Shown piece by piece: positions 17,580 through 25,414 of a stretch of 64,000 nucleotides of DNA. The notes beneath the pieces were generated by a model. The model saw only the letters and a program-made list of their open reading frames with translations. It had not been told where the DNA came from and did not search any database. Positions within the stretch are counted from its first letter, which is position 1. Every line of letters begins with the position of its first letter. The translations under genes and the position numbers were made by a program. Source of the stretch: Ga0077555 sp050250755 (GTDB lineage Bacteria > Pseudomonadota > Alphaproteobacteria > Rhizobiales > Hyphomicrobiaceae); assembly GCA_050250755.1 (NCBI GenBank), contig JBFWOB010000020.1, positions 1 to 64,000 of the forward strand. Reading direction: 5' to 3'.

Positions 17580-19055
17580 ATGAGCGACTCCGATCAGCAT
17601 AGGCCACCGGGCGCTGAGACACAGTTGCGCTATCCGCTGCCGACTGGGACGCGGGTCGACCACTACGTCATCAGAGAAGTGCTGGGCGCCGGCGGCTTTG
17701 GCATTACCTACCTTGCCGAGCACGAAGGCCTGGGCAAACTCTACGCCATTAAGGAATACTTTCCGCACGCGTTCAGCTATCGACATGGACGCAGCGTGCG
17801 GCCGACGTCGAGCAGCGACGGCACGTACAAGTGGGGGCTCGAGCGCTTCGTGACCGAGGCGCGCGCGCTCGCGAAATTCAAGCACCCCGCCATCGTCGAC
17901 GTTACCAGCATCTTCGAGGCCAATGGCACGGCTTATATCGTCCTCGGCTACGAGTCCGGGGCCGATATGGTGCAGTGGCTGAAGAAGCTCGGCCGGCCTC
18001 CATCCCAGGAAGAACTCGATCGCCTGCTGGTGCCGCTGCTCAGCGCGCTCGACGAGGTGCATCGCCACAACATGATGCATCGCGACATTTCGCCGGACAA
18101 TCTGCTCATCCGTGAGGACGGGCGCCCCGTGCTGATCGATTTCGGTTCCGCGCGCGAGTCGATCCGAGGTCGCGCCCGCGCGCTCTCCGCGATCGTCAAG
18201 CACGGCTATTCGCCGCCGGAGCAGTACACCTCCCGGCCTGAACTCCAGGGCCCATGGACCGACATCTATGCGCTTTCCGCCACGATCTATAGGGCCATCA
18301 GCGGAAAGCTGCCGCCTGACGCGACCGAGCGTATTATTCGCGACGATATCCAACCCCTCTCCCGAGTTGCGAGAGCGCCCTATCGAGCAAGCTTTCTCGG
18401 CGCGGTAGATCGCGGCTTGAACGTGAAGGTGGAGGATCGTCCGCAGTCGATCGTCGAGTGGCAGGAACTTCTCTTCAAAGCGGAGCCGTTGCGCCAACCA
18501 TTCCGTTCAGCGGAGACGACGTCGGAGGACGATGGCGCCGCCGCCGGTGGCCAAGGGTTCGCTGAGGTATTGCCGCGCCGGGACGGATCTCGCCCCGTGG
18601 CACCAAGCGCCTCTCGCGCCGGTACGCGCAGGCCAGTTCCAGCGGCGCGAGGCTCCGCTCGCCCATCGTTGGATCAGTCGCCGCAAGGCTCGAACTCGCG
18701 ACGCGTCAGCGGTGGAACCTCCATTCCGAAAAGTGAGCGGCCAAACCTAAGCTGGCTTGACGAAACGGAGGCAGCGGTCGCGTTGGGCGAGGACCCGGCT
18801 CCGGCAGCGCCTGGAATCAACGTCGGCCAAAGCATTACATACGCGCTCCTCGGACTCATGGGCGGTGCCATTCTTGGCGGCATGCTGTCAATTGTGCTCG
18901 CGAGCATCGTCTCGACAGAGTGTTTCGCGGATAAGTGCATCCTGCGCTATCTGGTCGTCTGCTCGGCAATCGGTGCCGTTGCCGGGATCGTCGCTGGCAT
19001 TCGTCTCGCGAAAACGGCACATCACGCTGATTCTCCACCCGAGATCGGCCACTGA
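17580..19055 (+). CDS. Hanks-type Ser/Thr protein kinase with C-terminal membrane anchor
   Basis: A 491-residue protein kinase. The kinase domain (about residues 25-290) has the Gly loop LGAGGFGITYLA, the ATP-binding Lys in YAIKEYFP, catalytic loop HRDISPDNLL, metal-binding DFGSAR and the GYSPPEQY activation segment. All key residues are present. A Ser/Arg/Pro-rich linker follows. Two hydrophobic segments near the C-terminus (YALLGLMGGAILGGMLSIVL and LVVCSAIGAVAGIVAGIRLA) should anchor it in the inner membrane with the kinase in the cytoplasm. Targets are unknown. No phosphatase or FHA gene is adjacent; the preceding OmpA-domain gene is the closest partner candidate. Confidence 0.92.
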   Translation: MSDSDQHRPPGAETQLRYPLPTGTRVDHYVIREVLGAGGFGITYLAEHEGLGKLYAIKEYFPHAFSYRHGRSVRPTSSSDGTYKWGLERFVTEARALAKFKHPAIVDVTSIFEANGTAYIVLGYESGADMVQWLKKLGRPPSQEELDRLLVPLLSALDEVHRHNMMHRDISPDNLLIREDGRPVLIDFGSARESIRGRARALSAIVKHGYSPPEQYTSRPELQGPWTDIYALSATIYRAISGKLPPDATERIIRDDIQPLSRVARAPYRASFLGAVDRGLNVKVEDRPQSIVEWQELLFKAEPLRQPFRSAETTSEDDGAAAGGQGFAEVLPRRDGSRPVAPSASRAGTRRPVPAARGSARPSLDQSPQGSNSRRVSGGTSIPKSERPNLSWLDETEAAVALGEDPAPAAPGINVGQSITYALLGLMGGAILGGMLSIVLASIVSTECFADKCILRYLVVCSAIGAVAGIVAGIRLAKTAHHADSPPEIGH

Positions 19056-19278
19056 GCTCTCACGCACGACTTCGTTGCGAATAGGATTCCTGTGCCGCAA
19101 ATCGCGGTCACGCGGTTGTATGCGCTTGATTCTGCATTCCAGGCAGATCGCCACATTTTCGACAGCCGGCCGGCATTGCGGCACTCGCAATGCCCGCTAG
19201 TCTAGCGCGATGACACGTGGTGGCGCGCCGCCTTTGCGCTCGTCGCACGTGAATGACCACGAGAGGAGTCAGCGGGCG

Positions 19279-19476
19279 ATGAGCCGAGAATTCGACAAGC
19301 AGACCGAGCAGCAGATCGAGGCCTGGATGGGCGTCGCTGCGCCGAACGATCCCGCACGTGCTTGGGCAGCGCAGCTCGCCGCAGTAATCGAGGGCTTCGA
19401 GGCCCTTCGCGGCACGGTCGCGTTCGAGGATGAGCCTTCGAGCTTCGAGGCCGCACTCCAGGCGACGAAGGAATAG
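19279..19476 (+). CDS. AtzG-like small protein (DUF4089 type) paired with amidase
   Basis: A 65-residue mostly helical protein starting MSREFDKQTEQQIEAWMGV. It ends four bases before the amidase start codon. Size, position and the IEGFEALRG / EDEPSSFEA pattern match the AtzG-like (DUF4089) family, small partners that stabilise amidase-signature enzymes such as AtzE, in the way GatC does for GatA. ATG 19279 is chosen over an upstream frame extension to 19210 because it gives the family's normal length. A second such pair occurs at 35175-36763. Assigned from size, context and weak sequence character. Confidence 0.6.
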   Translation: MSREFDKQTEQQIEAWMGVAAPNDPARAWAAQLAAVIEGFEALRGTVAFEDEPSSFEAALQATKE

Positions 19477-19480
19477 AGCC

Positions 19481-20914
19481 ATGCAGCGCCAGCTCCCGAC
19501 CAATCCCCTGCACATGACGCTCGTCGAAGCGGCGGATGCCATTCGTCGCGGCGAGATCACCGCCGTTGCCCTCACCCAAGCGAGCATCGCTGCCTTCAAG
19601 ACGAAGGACGCGCCACTAAACTCCCTCATCAGTCTTGACGCGGATGCTGCGGTCGAGGCGGCCGAGGGTCTGGATCGCCTGCGCAATGCGGGCCGCCTGC
19701 TTGGCCCTCTGCACGGCGTACCGCTCGCTCATAAGGACATGTACTACCGTGCCGGCAAGCCTTGCACCGCGGGGTCAAAGATCCGGACCGACTTCGTGCC
19801 GTCATATACTTCGACCGCTCTCGAGCGCCTCGAGACCGCCGGTTCGATCACGGTGGCTATGCTCAACATGGCCGAGTTCGCTCAGAATCCGACCGGTCAC
19901 AACGCACACTTTGGCGACTGCCATAACCCGTGGGACGTGGCGCACTGTCCGGGAGGCTCATCGTCAGGATCGGGTGCGGCTGTCGGTGCACGCTTCGTGT
20001 TCGGCGCGCTCGGTTCCGATACGGGTGGCTCGATCCGCCTGCCGGCCGCCATGTGTGGCGTGACCGGCATCAAGGGCACCCAAACGCGCGTCTCCCGCTA
20101 TGGTGCCATGCCATTGTCGTTCTCGGCCGATAACGTCGGACCTCTCGCACGGACCGCGCGCGATTGTGCGCGACTATTGGGTGTGATTGCGGGCCACGAC
20201 CCGAAAGACGCCACGTCGGCCCGCGAGCCCGTTCCCGACTACGAGCGTGCGCTCGACGGAAACATCAAGGGGCTGCGGATCGGCGTTCCAACAACCTATT
20301 TCTTTGATGATGCCGATGACATGATCGTCGCCGCCATCGAAAAGGCCGTGTCGGTGCTAAAGGAAGCTGGGGCGGAGGTCGTCCAACTGCCGTTACCGCA
20401 CATGGATGCCGTCTCGACCTACGGTTCGATTATCTCACGGTCCGAGGCTGCAGCCATTCACGGAGAATGGATGCGGAGGCGAGCGGGCGACTACGCCGTG
20501 CATCTTTCGGCGCGAATCTACAGCGGCATGGCGGTACCGGCTGCCTACTATATCGAAGCGCTGTCACGCCGCGGTCCGATTCTCAAGGCATTCTGCAAGG
20601 ATGTCTTCGAGAAAGTGGATGTTTTCGTTGCTCCGACGCTGCGCATGCCAGTGCCGACGCTGAGCGAGACGGATATCGATCAGCGCGGGGTGCCCGCGAT
20701 CGATGCCTTCAACGCGGTATCGATCAACACCCGGGCCATCAACTATCTCGGCCTGCCCTCTGTCAGCGTGCCCTGCGGCTTCGACGGTAATGGATTGCCG
20801 ATCGGCTTGATGATCCAGGGGCGACCTTTCGCGGAAGGACGAATCCTGAAGGTTGCCGATGCCTATCAGCGCGTAACCGACTGGCACGAGCAGCGGCCCG
20901 CTACGGCCGCCTGA
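19481..20914 (+). CDS. Amidase-signature family hydrolase, AtzE/GatA-like
   Basis: A 477-residue amidase-signature enzyme. The catalytic Lys is in GVPLAHKDMYYRAGKP, and the signature region reads PGGSSSGSGAAVGARFVFG followed by GSDTGGSIRLPAAMCGVTGIKGT, containing the cis-Ser and nucleophile Ser. These enzymes hydrolyse amide bonds. Pairing with an AtzG-like subunit points to an AtzE-like hydrolase (AtzE itself acts on 1-carboxybiuret), but no cyanuric-acid pathway genes are adjacent, so the substrate is open. The start ATG 19481 lies four bases after the small subunit's stop codon, indicating translational coupling. Confidence 0.9.
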   Translation: MQRQLPTNPLHMTLVEAADAIRRGEITAVALTQASIAAFKTKDAPLNSLISLDADAAVEAAEGLDRLRNAGRLLGPLHGVPLAHKDMYYRAGKPCTAGSKIRTDFVPSYTSTALERLETAGSITVAMLNMAEFAQNPTGHNAHFGDCHNPWDVAHCPGGSSSGSGAAVGARFVFGALGSDTGGSIRLPAAMCGVTGIKGTQTRVSRYGAMPLSFSADNVGPLARTARDCARLLGVIAGHDPKDATSAREPVPDYERALDGNIKGLRIGVPTTYFFDDADDMIVAAIEKAVSVLKEAGAEVVQLPLPHMDAVSTYGSIISRSEAAAIHGEWMRRRAGDYAVHLSARIYSGMAVPAAYYIEALSRRGPILKAFCKDVFEKVDVFVAPTLRMPVPTLSETDIDQRGVPAIDAFNAVSINTRAINYLGLPSVSVPCGFDGNGLPIGLMIQGRPFAEGRILKVADAYQRVTDWHEQRPATAA

Positions 20915-21174
20915 ACGCAATCCCGGCAGACGCATCGCCATTCGCGGTGCGTCTCTTACCGAATCGTGGACTGCGTAATTTCTTGGAACGCAGATTGAGA
21001 GAGCAAGCTCGGCTGGAAATTAACCACAACCCCAATCACATTCACCTTTCTATAGAGAAAGGCAGAGAAACAATGAACAGGTTATTTGCACGACATGCTC
21101 CTGCCGCACCATATACATGCTATGAATTGGGTCGACTCAGTCAACGCAAACGACATGCACGAGGTAAGCCCGGC
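20915..21174. other. Gap with an open but unconvincing upstream extension
   Basis: These 260 bases separate the amidase from the small protein at 21175. The same frame as that protein is open from 20947, with an alternative ATG at 21073 (MNRLFARHAP), but the extension is Arg/His-rich with no recognisable pattern. The stretch around 21000-21125 is AT-richer and may carry the promoter. Confidence 0.4.
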
Positions 21175-21390
21175 ATGACTGACACGCAGCTCGGCGAGCT
21201 TTCTCTTTTGGAACTGCAGGATTTACAGGACAAGCTTCACGTCGCCATACGAAAAGCCATTCGCGCTCAGCAGGAAGAGATGGCCTCGCGCTATCGCCCC
21301 TCGACGAAGACGCCAGAGCAGACCGTAGAAACTATTGATCTCTCACGCGAACGCGATGCGTGGCTGGCGCGCCGTCGAAGCCAAGCCTGA
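21175..21390 (+). CDS. Small helical protein of unknown function
   Basis: A 71-residue protein. It starts MTDTQLGELSLLELQDLQDK, a Leu-heptad-like amphipathic helix, followed by AIRKAIRAQQEE and a Pro/Thr stretch, ending IDLSRERDAWLARRR. It is likely cytoplasmic, helical and perhaps oligomeric. I do not recognise a family. GAGGT about ten bases upstream of ATG 21175 supports this start; ATG 21073 in the same frame would give a longer form. A strong hairpin with a T-run follows at 21503. Confidence 0.55.
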   Translation: MTDTQLGELSLLELQDLQDKLHVAIRKAIRAQQEEMASRYRPSTKTPEQTVETIDLSRERDAWLARRRSQA

Positions 21391-21502
21391 CTTTCAAATT
21401 AAAATCGGGCCTATATTACCGACTGATCTAGTTGGCTGGTGACTGGTGATCTTATTTATTGGCCGGTCCTTAGCTTGATCCTCGCGAATTGGATAAGAGG
21501 TA

Positions 21503-21531
21503 CAGAGGCGTTGAACAACGCCTCTGCTTTT
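21503..21531 (+). terminator. Intrinsic terminator
   Basis: Arms CAGAGGCGTT (21503-21512) and AACGCCTCTG (21517-21526) pair perfectly around loop GAAC and are followed by CTTTTC. The T-run is on the plus strand, so it best serves the upstream small gene ending at 21390. The hairpin also lies 13 bases past the stop codon of the convergent iron-binding protein gene and could help end that transcript. Confidence 0.75.
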
Positions 21532-21543
21532 CATTTGTTATAG

Positions 21544-22581
21544 TCAGGTCCCCGGCCCGTTGTCGAAACCGACCTTGTCCATAATTTCTGACGCCCTCTT
21601 GCGCAGTGATGCGATCTTATCGAATGGGAGCGAGTCCGGCTTCAGTGCTCCCCAGCTACCGACAATTTCCGACACTGCGACACCAGCCTTCAACGGATAC
21701 TCATTGACGTTGTCTGCGTAGACATGCTGCGCTGTGTCGGACGTCAGAAATTCGATGAGCTTCACGCCATTTGCCTTGTTCGGCGCGTTTTTTGCGAGAA
21801 GAGCTCCTGAAATATTGACGTGCGTTCCTCTACCTTGCGCATTCGGGAAAAGGATCCTTGAAGCCGCCGCCCACTTCTGCTGCTCCGGATTCTTTTCATT
21901 CTTCTGCATCGCGGCCATGTAATACGTATTCGCCAGCGCGAGATCGCACTCGCCTGCAAAGATGGCCTTTGCCTGATCGCGATCCCCGCCCGCGGGCTTT
22001 TTCGCAAGATTCGTTTTCACACCCCGCGCCCAGGCTTCAGCCTTTTCTTCGCCATCGTTCGCGATAATCGATGCGAGCAAGCCGATGTTGTAAGTGTGCT
22101 GCCCGGAGCGCGAGCACACTTTGCCTTTCCATTTCGGATCGGCGAGATCCTCGTACGTGATGTCCGTCTGTTTGACGCGGTCTTTCGAAGAGTAGATGAC
22201 GCGCGCACGCTGCGACAGACCAATCCAATGGCCTTCCGGATCCCGATATTGCGGCGGGATATTAGCGCCAACGACGTCGGACTTCAGTGGTTGGGAGATG
22301 CCCATCTCCTTCGATTGAGCGAGACGGCCGATATCGACATCGAGCATCACGTCGACGGGGCTGTTAGCGCCCTCGGCAGCGACCCGCTCTGCCATGCCGT
22401 CTCTTATGTAGACCATGTTGGTCTTGATGCCCGTTTTCTCGGTGAAAGTCTTGAGGAGAGGGGCGATCAATGCCGGCTCGCGCGAGGAGTAAATATTGAC
22501 CTCCCCTTCAGCAACGGCCGCGCTCCCAAACATCACTGTTCCGGCCAATACGCCGACAAAACGCCGTCCAAGCTTGCTCAT
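21544..22581 (-). CDS. Ferric iron ABC transporter periplasmic binding protein (FbpA/FutA-like)
   Basis: A 345-residue periplasmic ferric-binding protein. A signal peptide starts at MSKLGRRFVGVLAGTVMFGS and ends near AVAEG. The mature protein opens EVNIYSSREPALIAPLLKTF and has the double Tyr iron ligands in ANTYYMAAM (Tyr220, Tyr221), with VYIRDG and HTYNIGLL as further family marks. It should bind Fe3+ in the periplasm and hand it to an FbpBC-type permease and ATPase. Neither is encoded next to it, so it is an orphan binding protein. AGGAGG eight bases before ATG 22581 fixes the start. A palindrome at 22698 may make it iron-responsive. Confidence 0.92.
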   Translation of the reverse strand: MSKLGRRFVGVLAGTVMFGSAAVAEGEVNIYSSREPALIAPLLKTFTEKTGIKTNMVYIRDGMAERVAAEGANSPVDVMLDVDIGRLAQSKEMGISQPLKSDVVGANIPPQYRDPEGHWIGLSQRARVIYSSKDRVKQTDITYEDLADPKWKGKVCSRSGQHTYNIGLLASIIANDGEEKAEAWARGVKTNLAKKPAGGDRDQAKAIFAGECDLALANTYYMAAMQKNEKNPEQQKWAAASRILFPNAQGRGTHVNISGALLAKNAPNKANGVKLIEFLTSDTAQHVYADNVNEYPLKAGVAVSEIVGSWGALKPDSLPFDKIASLRKRASEIMDKVGFDNGPGT

Positions 22582-23018
22582 GCCGACTGCCTCCTCGCGA
22601 TACGCCACAGAATTTGCGGCTATTCACTGACTTTCCGCGAGTGTTTCTTCGGCAATCAAAGCAAGCTGTCAAGCGTCGGCGAGAAAACAGCAAACTATTG
22701 GAATTACTCTAAGTTTTGCTGCCCCTAAGCGACGTTTTTCTCCGTATTTTCACGGATCTCTCTTCGGTGCGCGGTCACGCGAACAGATTTCCGGGAAACT
22801 ATTGACGCACCATACTCATTCCTGGATTTGATCCTGGCATTCGCCCATGGCGATAATCGATTGAGGTATTTTGCGAATACCCTCCGTCGTTGTGAAGCCG
22901 TGGCCGCTCCCTTGCGTTCCAGAACCACATTCGTGGCAACCGTCGCAGTGCCCTCTGCGATTGTCTTGGCGCCGACGGGGATCAGATGATTGGGGATCGC
23001 TGCGGACGGGCGAGGCGA
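22582..23018. other. Intergenic region upstream of the iron-binding protein gene
   Basis: About 437 bases without a supported gene. It holds the likely promoter of the iron-binding protein gene on the minus strand and the 3' end of the GntR transcript. The part at 22680-22760 is AT-rich and contains the palindrome listed at 22698-22712. Short open frames on both strands show no family character. Confidence 0.5.
22698..22712. promoter_or_regulatory. Possible Irr-type iron control element
   Basis: The site reads TTGGAA-TTA-CTCTAA on the plus strand. Compared with the palindromic TTAGAA-N3-TTCTAA pattern described for Irr binding sites in Rhizobiales, ten of twelve half-site positions agree. 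It lies about 117 bases upstream of the start of a ferric-iron binding protein gene, a natural target. The match is short and not tested, so this is a suggestion. Confidence 0.35.
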
Positions 23019-23687
23019 TCACGCACCAAACAGCATGCGTAAGCGCACATCGAGCGCTGTACGCATATTCTTCCGTGCCGCAGTCTCGGCGGCATCGGAA
23101 TCGCGGCGCTCGATGGCGTCCACAAGTTCGACATTCTCTGCCAGTTCTCCTTTCCACCGTCCCTTTAACGAGAACGTGGTTCCCCTCAGCAGGGCCAGCG
23201 TGTCGCTGAAGTCGTCCAGCGATTGACTGAGATACCGATTATGGGCAGCTTCATGGATTGTTGCGTGGAACATGCGGTTGATGCGCGCGAGCTTGCGCGG
23301 ATTCGGGGCGGCCTTGCGGAATTCTTCGAGCACGTGCCGCATGGCGATAATGTCGCTGGGTCCTGCGTGCTGTGCGGCAAGCCGCGCAGCGGCGCCTTCA
23401 AGCAGTTCGCGCATCGCATAGAGCTCGATAACCTGCGGCCGCCCCAGTTCCGCAACGAGGAGACCGCGCCCGGAAGCCTGGACCAGCAGACCGCGCGTCT
23501 GAAGCCGATGCATGGCCTGCCGGACAGGTGTGCGACTGATGCCGAGCATTCTCGATACATCTTCCTCGCGCACACGTTCTCCCGGCTCGACGCGTTGCTC
23601 GCGAATCGCATCCAGCAGCATTTGGTAGGCATATTCAGCGCGTGATGTGCCGTCGAACTCGCTCTCAGCGGCAATCGCCGTCACCAT
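23019..23687 (-). CDS. GntR family transcriptional regulator (FCD/FadR subfamily)
   Basis: A 222-residue repressor or activator. The N-terminal winged helix covers about residues 18-80 (VREEDVSRMLGISRTPVRQAMHRLQTRGLL). The C-terminal all-helical FCD ligand-binding domain has MRELLEGAAARLAAQHA, NRMFHATIHEAAHNRYL and DAIERRDSDAAE, with metal-ligand-type His residues. ATG 23687 is preferred to a longer frame to 23783 because it avoids running through the operator. The gene is divergent from the class III aminotransferase, and a 22-base palindrome between them is its likely binding site, so it probably controls itself and the aminotransferase. Confidence 0.9.
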   Translation of the reverse strand: MVTAIAAESEFDGTSRAEYAYQMLLDAIREQRVEPGERVREEDVSRMLGISRTPVRQAMHRLQTRGLLVQASGRGLLVAELGRPQVIELYAMRELLEGAAARLAAQHAGPSDIIAMRHVLEEFRKAAPNPRKLARINRMFHATIHEAAHNRYLSQSLDDFSDTLALLRGTTFSLKGRWKGELAENVELVDAIERRDSDAAETAARKNMRTALDVRLRMLFGA

Positions 23688-23744
23688 GATCTCGCCCACT
23701 CCACGTCTCGTGCACAGCCCGGATCTCCTCGTGCGTGCCCTTGC

Positions 23745-23766
23745 ATTGTGTACGACTGTATACAAT
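23745..23766. promoter_or_regulatory. GntR operator palindrome
   Basis: Half-sites ATTGTGTAC (23745-23753) and GTATACAAT (23758-23766) are separated by GACT and agree with perfect symmetry at eight of nine positions. The core TTGTnTAC / GTATACAA resembles sites bound by FCD-type GntR proteins. It lies between the divergent regulator (start 23687) and aminotransferase (start 23825), 58 bases from each start codon. Confidence 0.7.
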
Positions 23767-23824
23767 GATCGCGACGTGTCCAATGGCGGAACGCGCCGGG
23801 TGTCGTCGCTGAAGGATAGGAAGA

Positions 23825-25198
23825 ATGAACCGTCTGCCGAACAGTTTGCATGCGCTCGACATTGCGAGCGTGCTGCATCCCCAATCGAACCTACGCAAGC
23901 ATTTGGAAAGCGGCCCGACGATCATTTCGAAGGGCAAAGGCATTTTCGTCTACGATGAGGATGGCACGGAATATCTGGAGGCGGCCGCGGGTCTGTGGTG
24001 TGCATCGCTGGGGTTCGGTGTCGAACGGCTGGCGAAGGTCGCCTACGACCAGATGTGTAAAGTCGGCTATTATCATATCTACCGATCGTCTTCGAACGAA
24101 AGCGCAATCGAGCTTGCTGCGAAGCTGCTCGAAATGTCGCCTGTACCAATGTCGAAGGTCTTCTTTCAGTGTTCGGGCTCGGAAGCCAACGACACCGCCG
24201 TCAAGGTCGTCTGGTACTATTGGCATGCGCATGGGAAACCGGAGAAGCGCAAGATTATCGGCCGTAAGATGGCCTATCATGGCTCGACATGCGCTGCGGC
24301 GTCGATCTCCGGCAAGCCCGACATGCACCAAGAATCCGGCCTGCCTTTCGATGCCTTCCTGCACACCGAATTTCCGAACTACTACCGCAACCAACTTCCG
24401 GGCGAGAGCGAGGAAGAGTTTTCTCAACGCATGGCGCAGGCCTTGGAGGACCTCATCATTGCCGAGGGGCCCGATACGGTTGCCGCCTTCTGGGCCGAGC
24501 CGGTGATGGGTGCGGGCGGTGCCGTGCTGCCGCCGAAGGGGTATTTCGAGAAGATCCAAACTGTTCTTCAGAAGTATGATATTCTGTTCGTCGCTGACGA
24601 GGTGATCTGCGGTTTCGGCCGCACCGGCAATATGTGGGGAAGTCAGACCTTCAAGCTGAAACCTGACATGATCTCGTGTGCGAAGGCGCTCTCGGCTGGG
24701 CTGCAACCGATTTCGGCTCTGCTCCTGAATGAGCGCGTGTTCCAAGCGCTCATGATCGAAAGCGACAAAGTCGGCCATTTCGCGCATGGTTACACATACG
24801 CCGGCCACCCGGTGACAACGGCTGTCGCCCTTGAAACGCTGAAGATCTACGACGAGATGGATATGATCGGCCATGTTCGCAGCGTCGAGAAACCGTTTCT
24901 CGCCGAGTTAACTGCCCTGCAGGATCATCCCCTGATTGGCGAATTTCGTGGTGTTGGCCTCATTGGCGCGCTCGAAGTCGTGAAGGATAAGGCGACACGC
25001 GAAATCCACCCCGCGTCAGCGGGAGTCATGGAGATTCTTGGTGGTCATGCGCGAAAGCACGGTCTCATCCTGCGCCTAGTCGGCAATCGGATTGCGTTCT
25101 CGCCTCCCCTCATCATCACCGCGGCGGAGGTGAAAGAGATGGCACGCCGTCTACGCAATGCGCTCGATGATACCTGGAGCGCCGTTCGGGCGAATTGA
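23825..25198 (+). CDS. Class III aminotransferase (omega-aminotransferase type)
   Basis: A 457-residue PLP-dependent aminotransferase. Motifs are FFQCSGSEANDTAVKVV (phosphate binding), AYHGST, the PLP-ring Asp in FVADEVICGFGRTG (Asp258) and the Schiff-base Lys287 in SCAKALSAGLQPISA. It transfers amino groups from omega- or beta-amino acids, polyamines or similar amines to pyruvate or 2-oxoglutarate. The substrate is unknown; the adjacent GntR regulator probably senses it or its product. The start ATG 23825 follows AGGATAGGAAG. No CoA-ester or aldehyde dehydrogenase gene is adjacent to complete a pathway. Confidence 0.92.
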   Translation: MNRLPNSLHALDIASVLHPQSNLRKHLESGPTIISKGKGIFVYDEDGTEYLEAAAGLWCASLGFGVERLAKVAYDQMCKVGYYHIYRSSSNESAIELAAKLLEMSPVPMSKVFFQCSGSEANDTAVKVVWYYWHAHGKPEKRKIIGRKMAYHGSTCAAASISGKPDMHQESGLPFDAFLHTEFPNYYRNQLPGESEEEFSQRMAQALEDLIIAEGPDTVAAFWAEPVMGAGGAVLPPKGYFEKIQTVLQKYDILFVADEVICGFGRTGNMWGSQTFKLKPDMISCAKALSAGLQPISALLLNERVFQALMIESDKVGHFAHGYTYAGHPVTTAVALETLKIYDEMDMIGHVRSVEKPFLAELTALQDHPLIGEFRGVGLIGALEVVKDKATREIHPASAGVMEILGGHARKHGLILRLVGNRIAFSPPLIITAAEVKEMARRLRNALDDTWSAVRAN

Positions 25199-25210
25199 CG
25201 CGATCAACAG

Positions 25211-25248
25211 CGGGGCGAGGTTGCGCGGTTCGTGCGCTTCTCGCCCCG
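25211..25248 (+). terminator. Hairpin terminator after the aminotransferase gene
   Basis: Arms CGGGGCGAG (25211-25219) and CTCGCCCCG (25240-25248) pair perfectly; the inner sequence contains GCGC on both sides and can extend pairing. It begins 12 bases after the stop codon and is followed by GTTTCATATCTTTT, a weak T-rich tail. Confidence 0.65.
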
Positions 25249-25414
25249 GTTTCATATCTTTTGCTGCCCTGCCTTTACTTAAGTCTTATGTTCTCTTTTA
25301 GTTCTTCTGCGCCGACCGTCAACTCCCGGAACATTGGAGGAAATCTGGCGTTGATTGCGCGAAGCGCCTAGATTTAGCGTTTTCATGGCGACGTCGGGTA
25401 CAAGGTCTTGCGTT

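Noticed and set aside
17292..18497. A 401-residue open frame on the minus strand
   Set aside because: Antisense to the Ser/Thr kinase and to the OmpA-domain end; the kinase motifs are complete.
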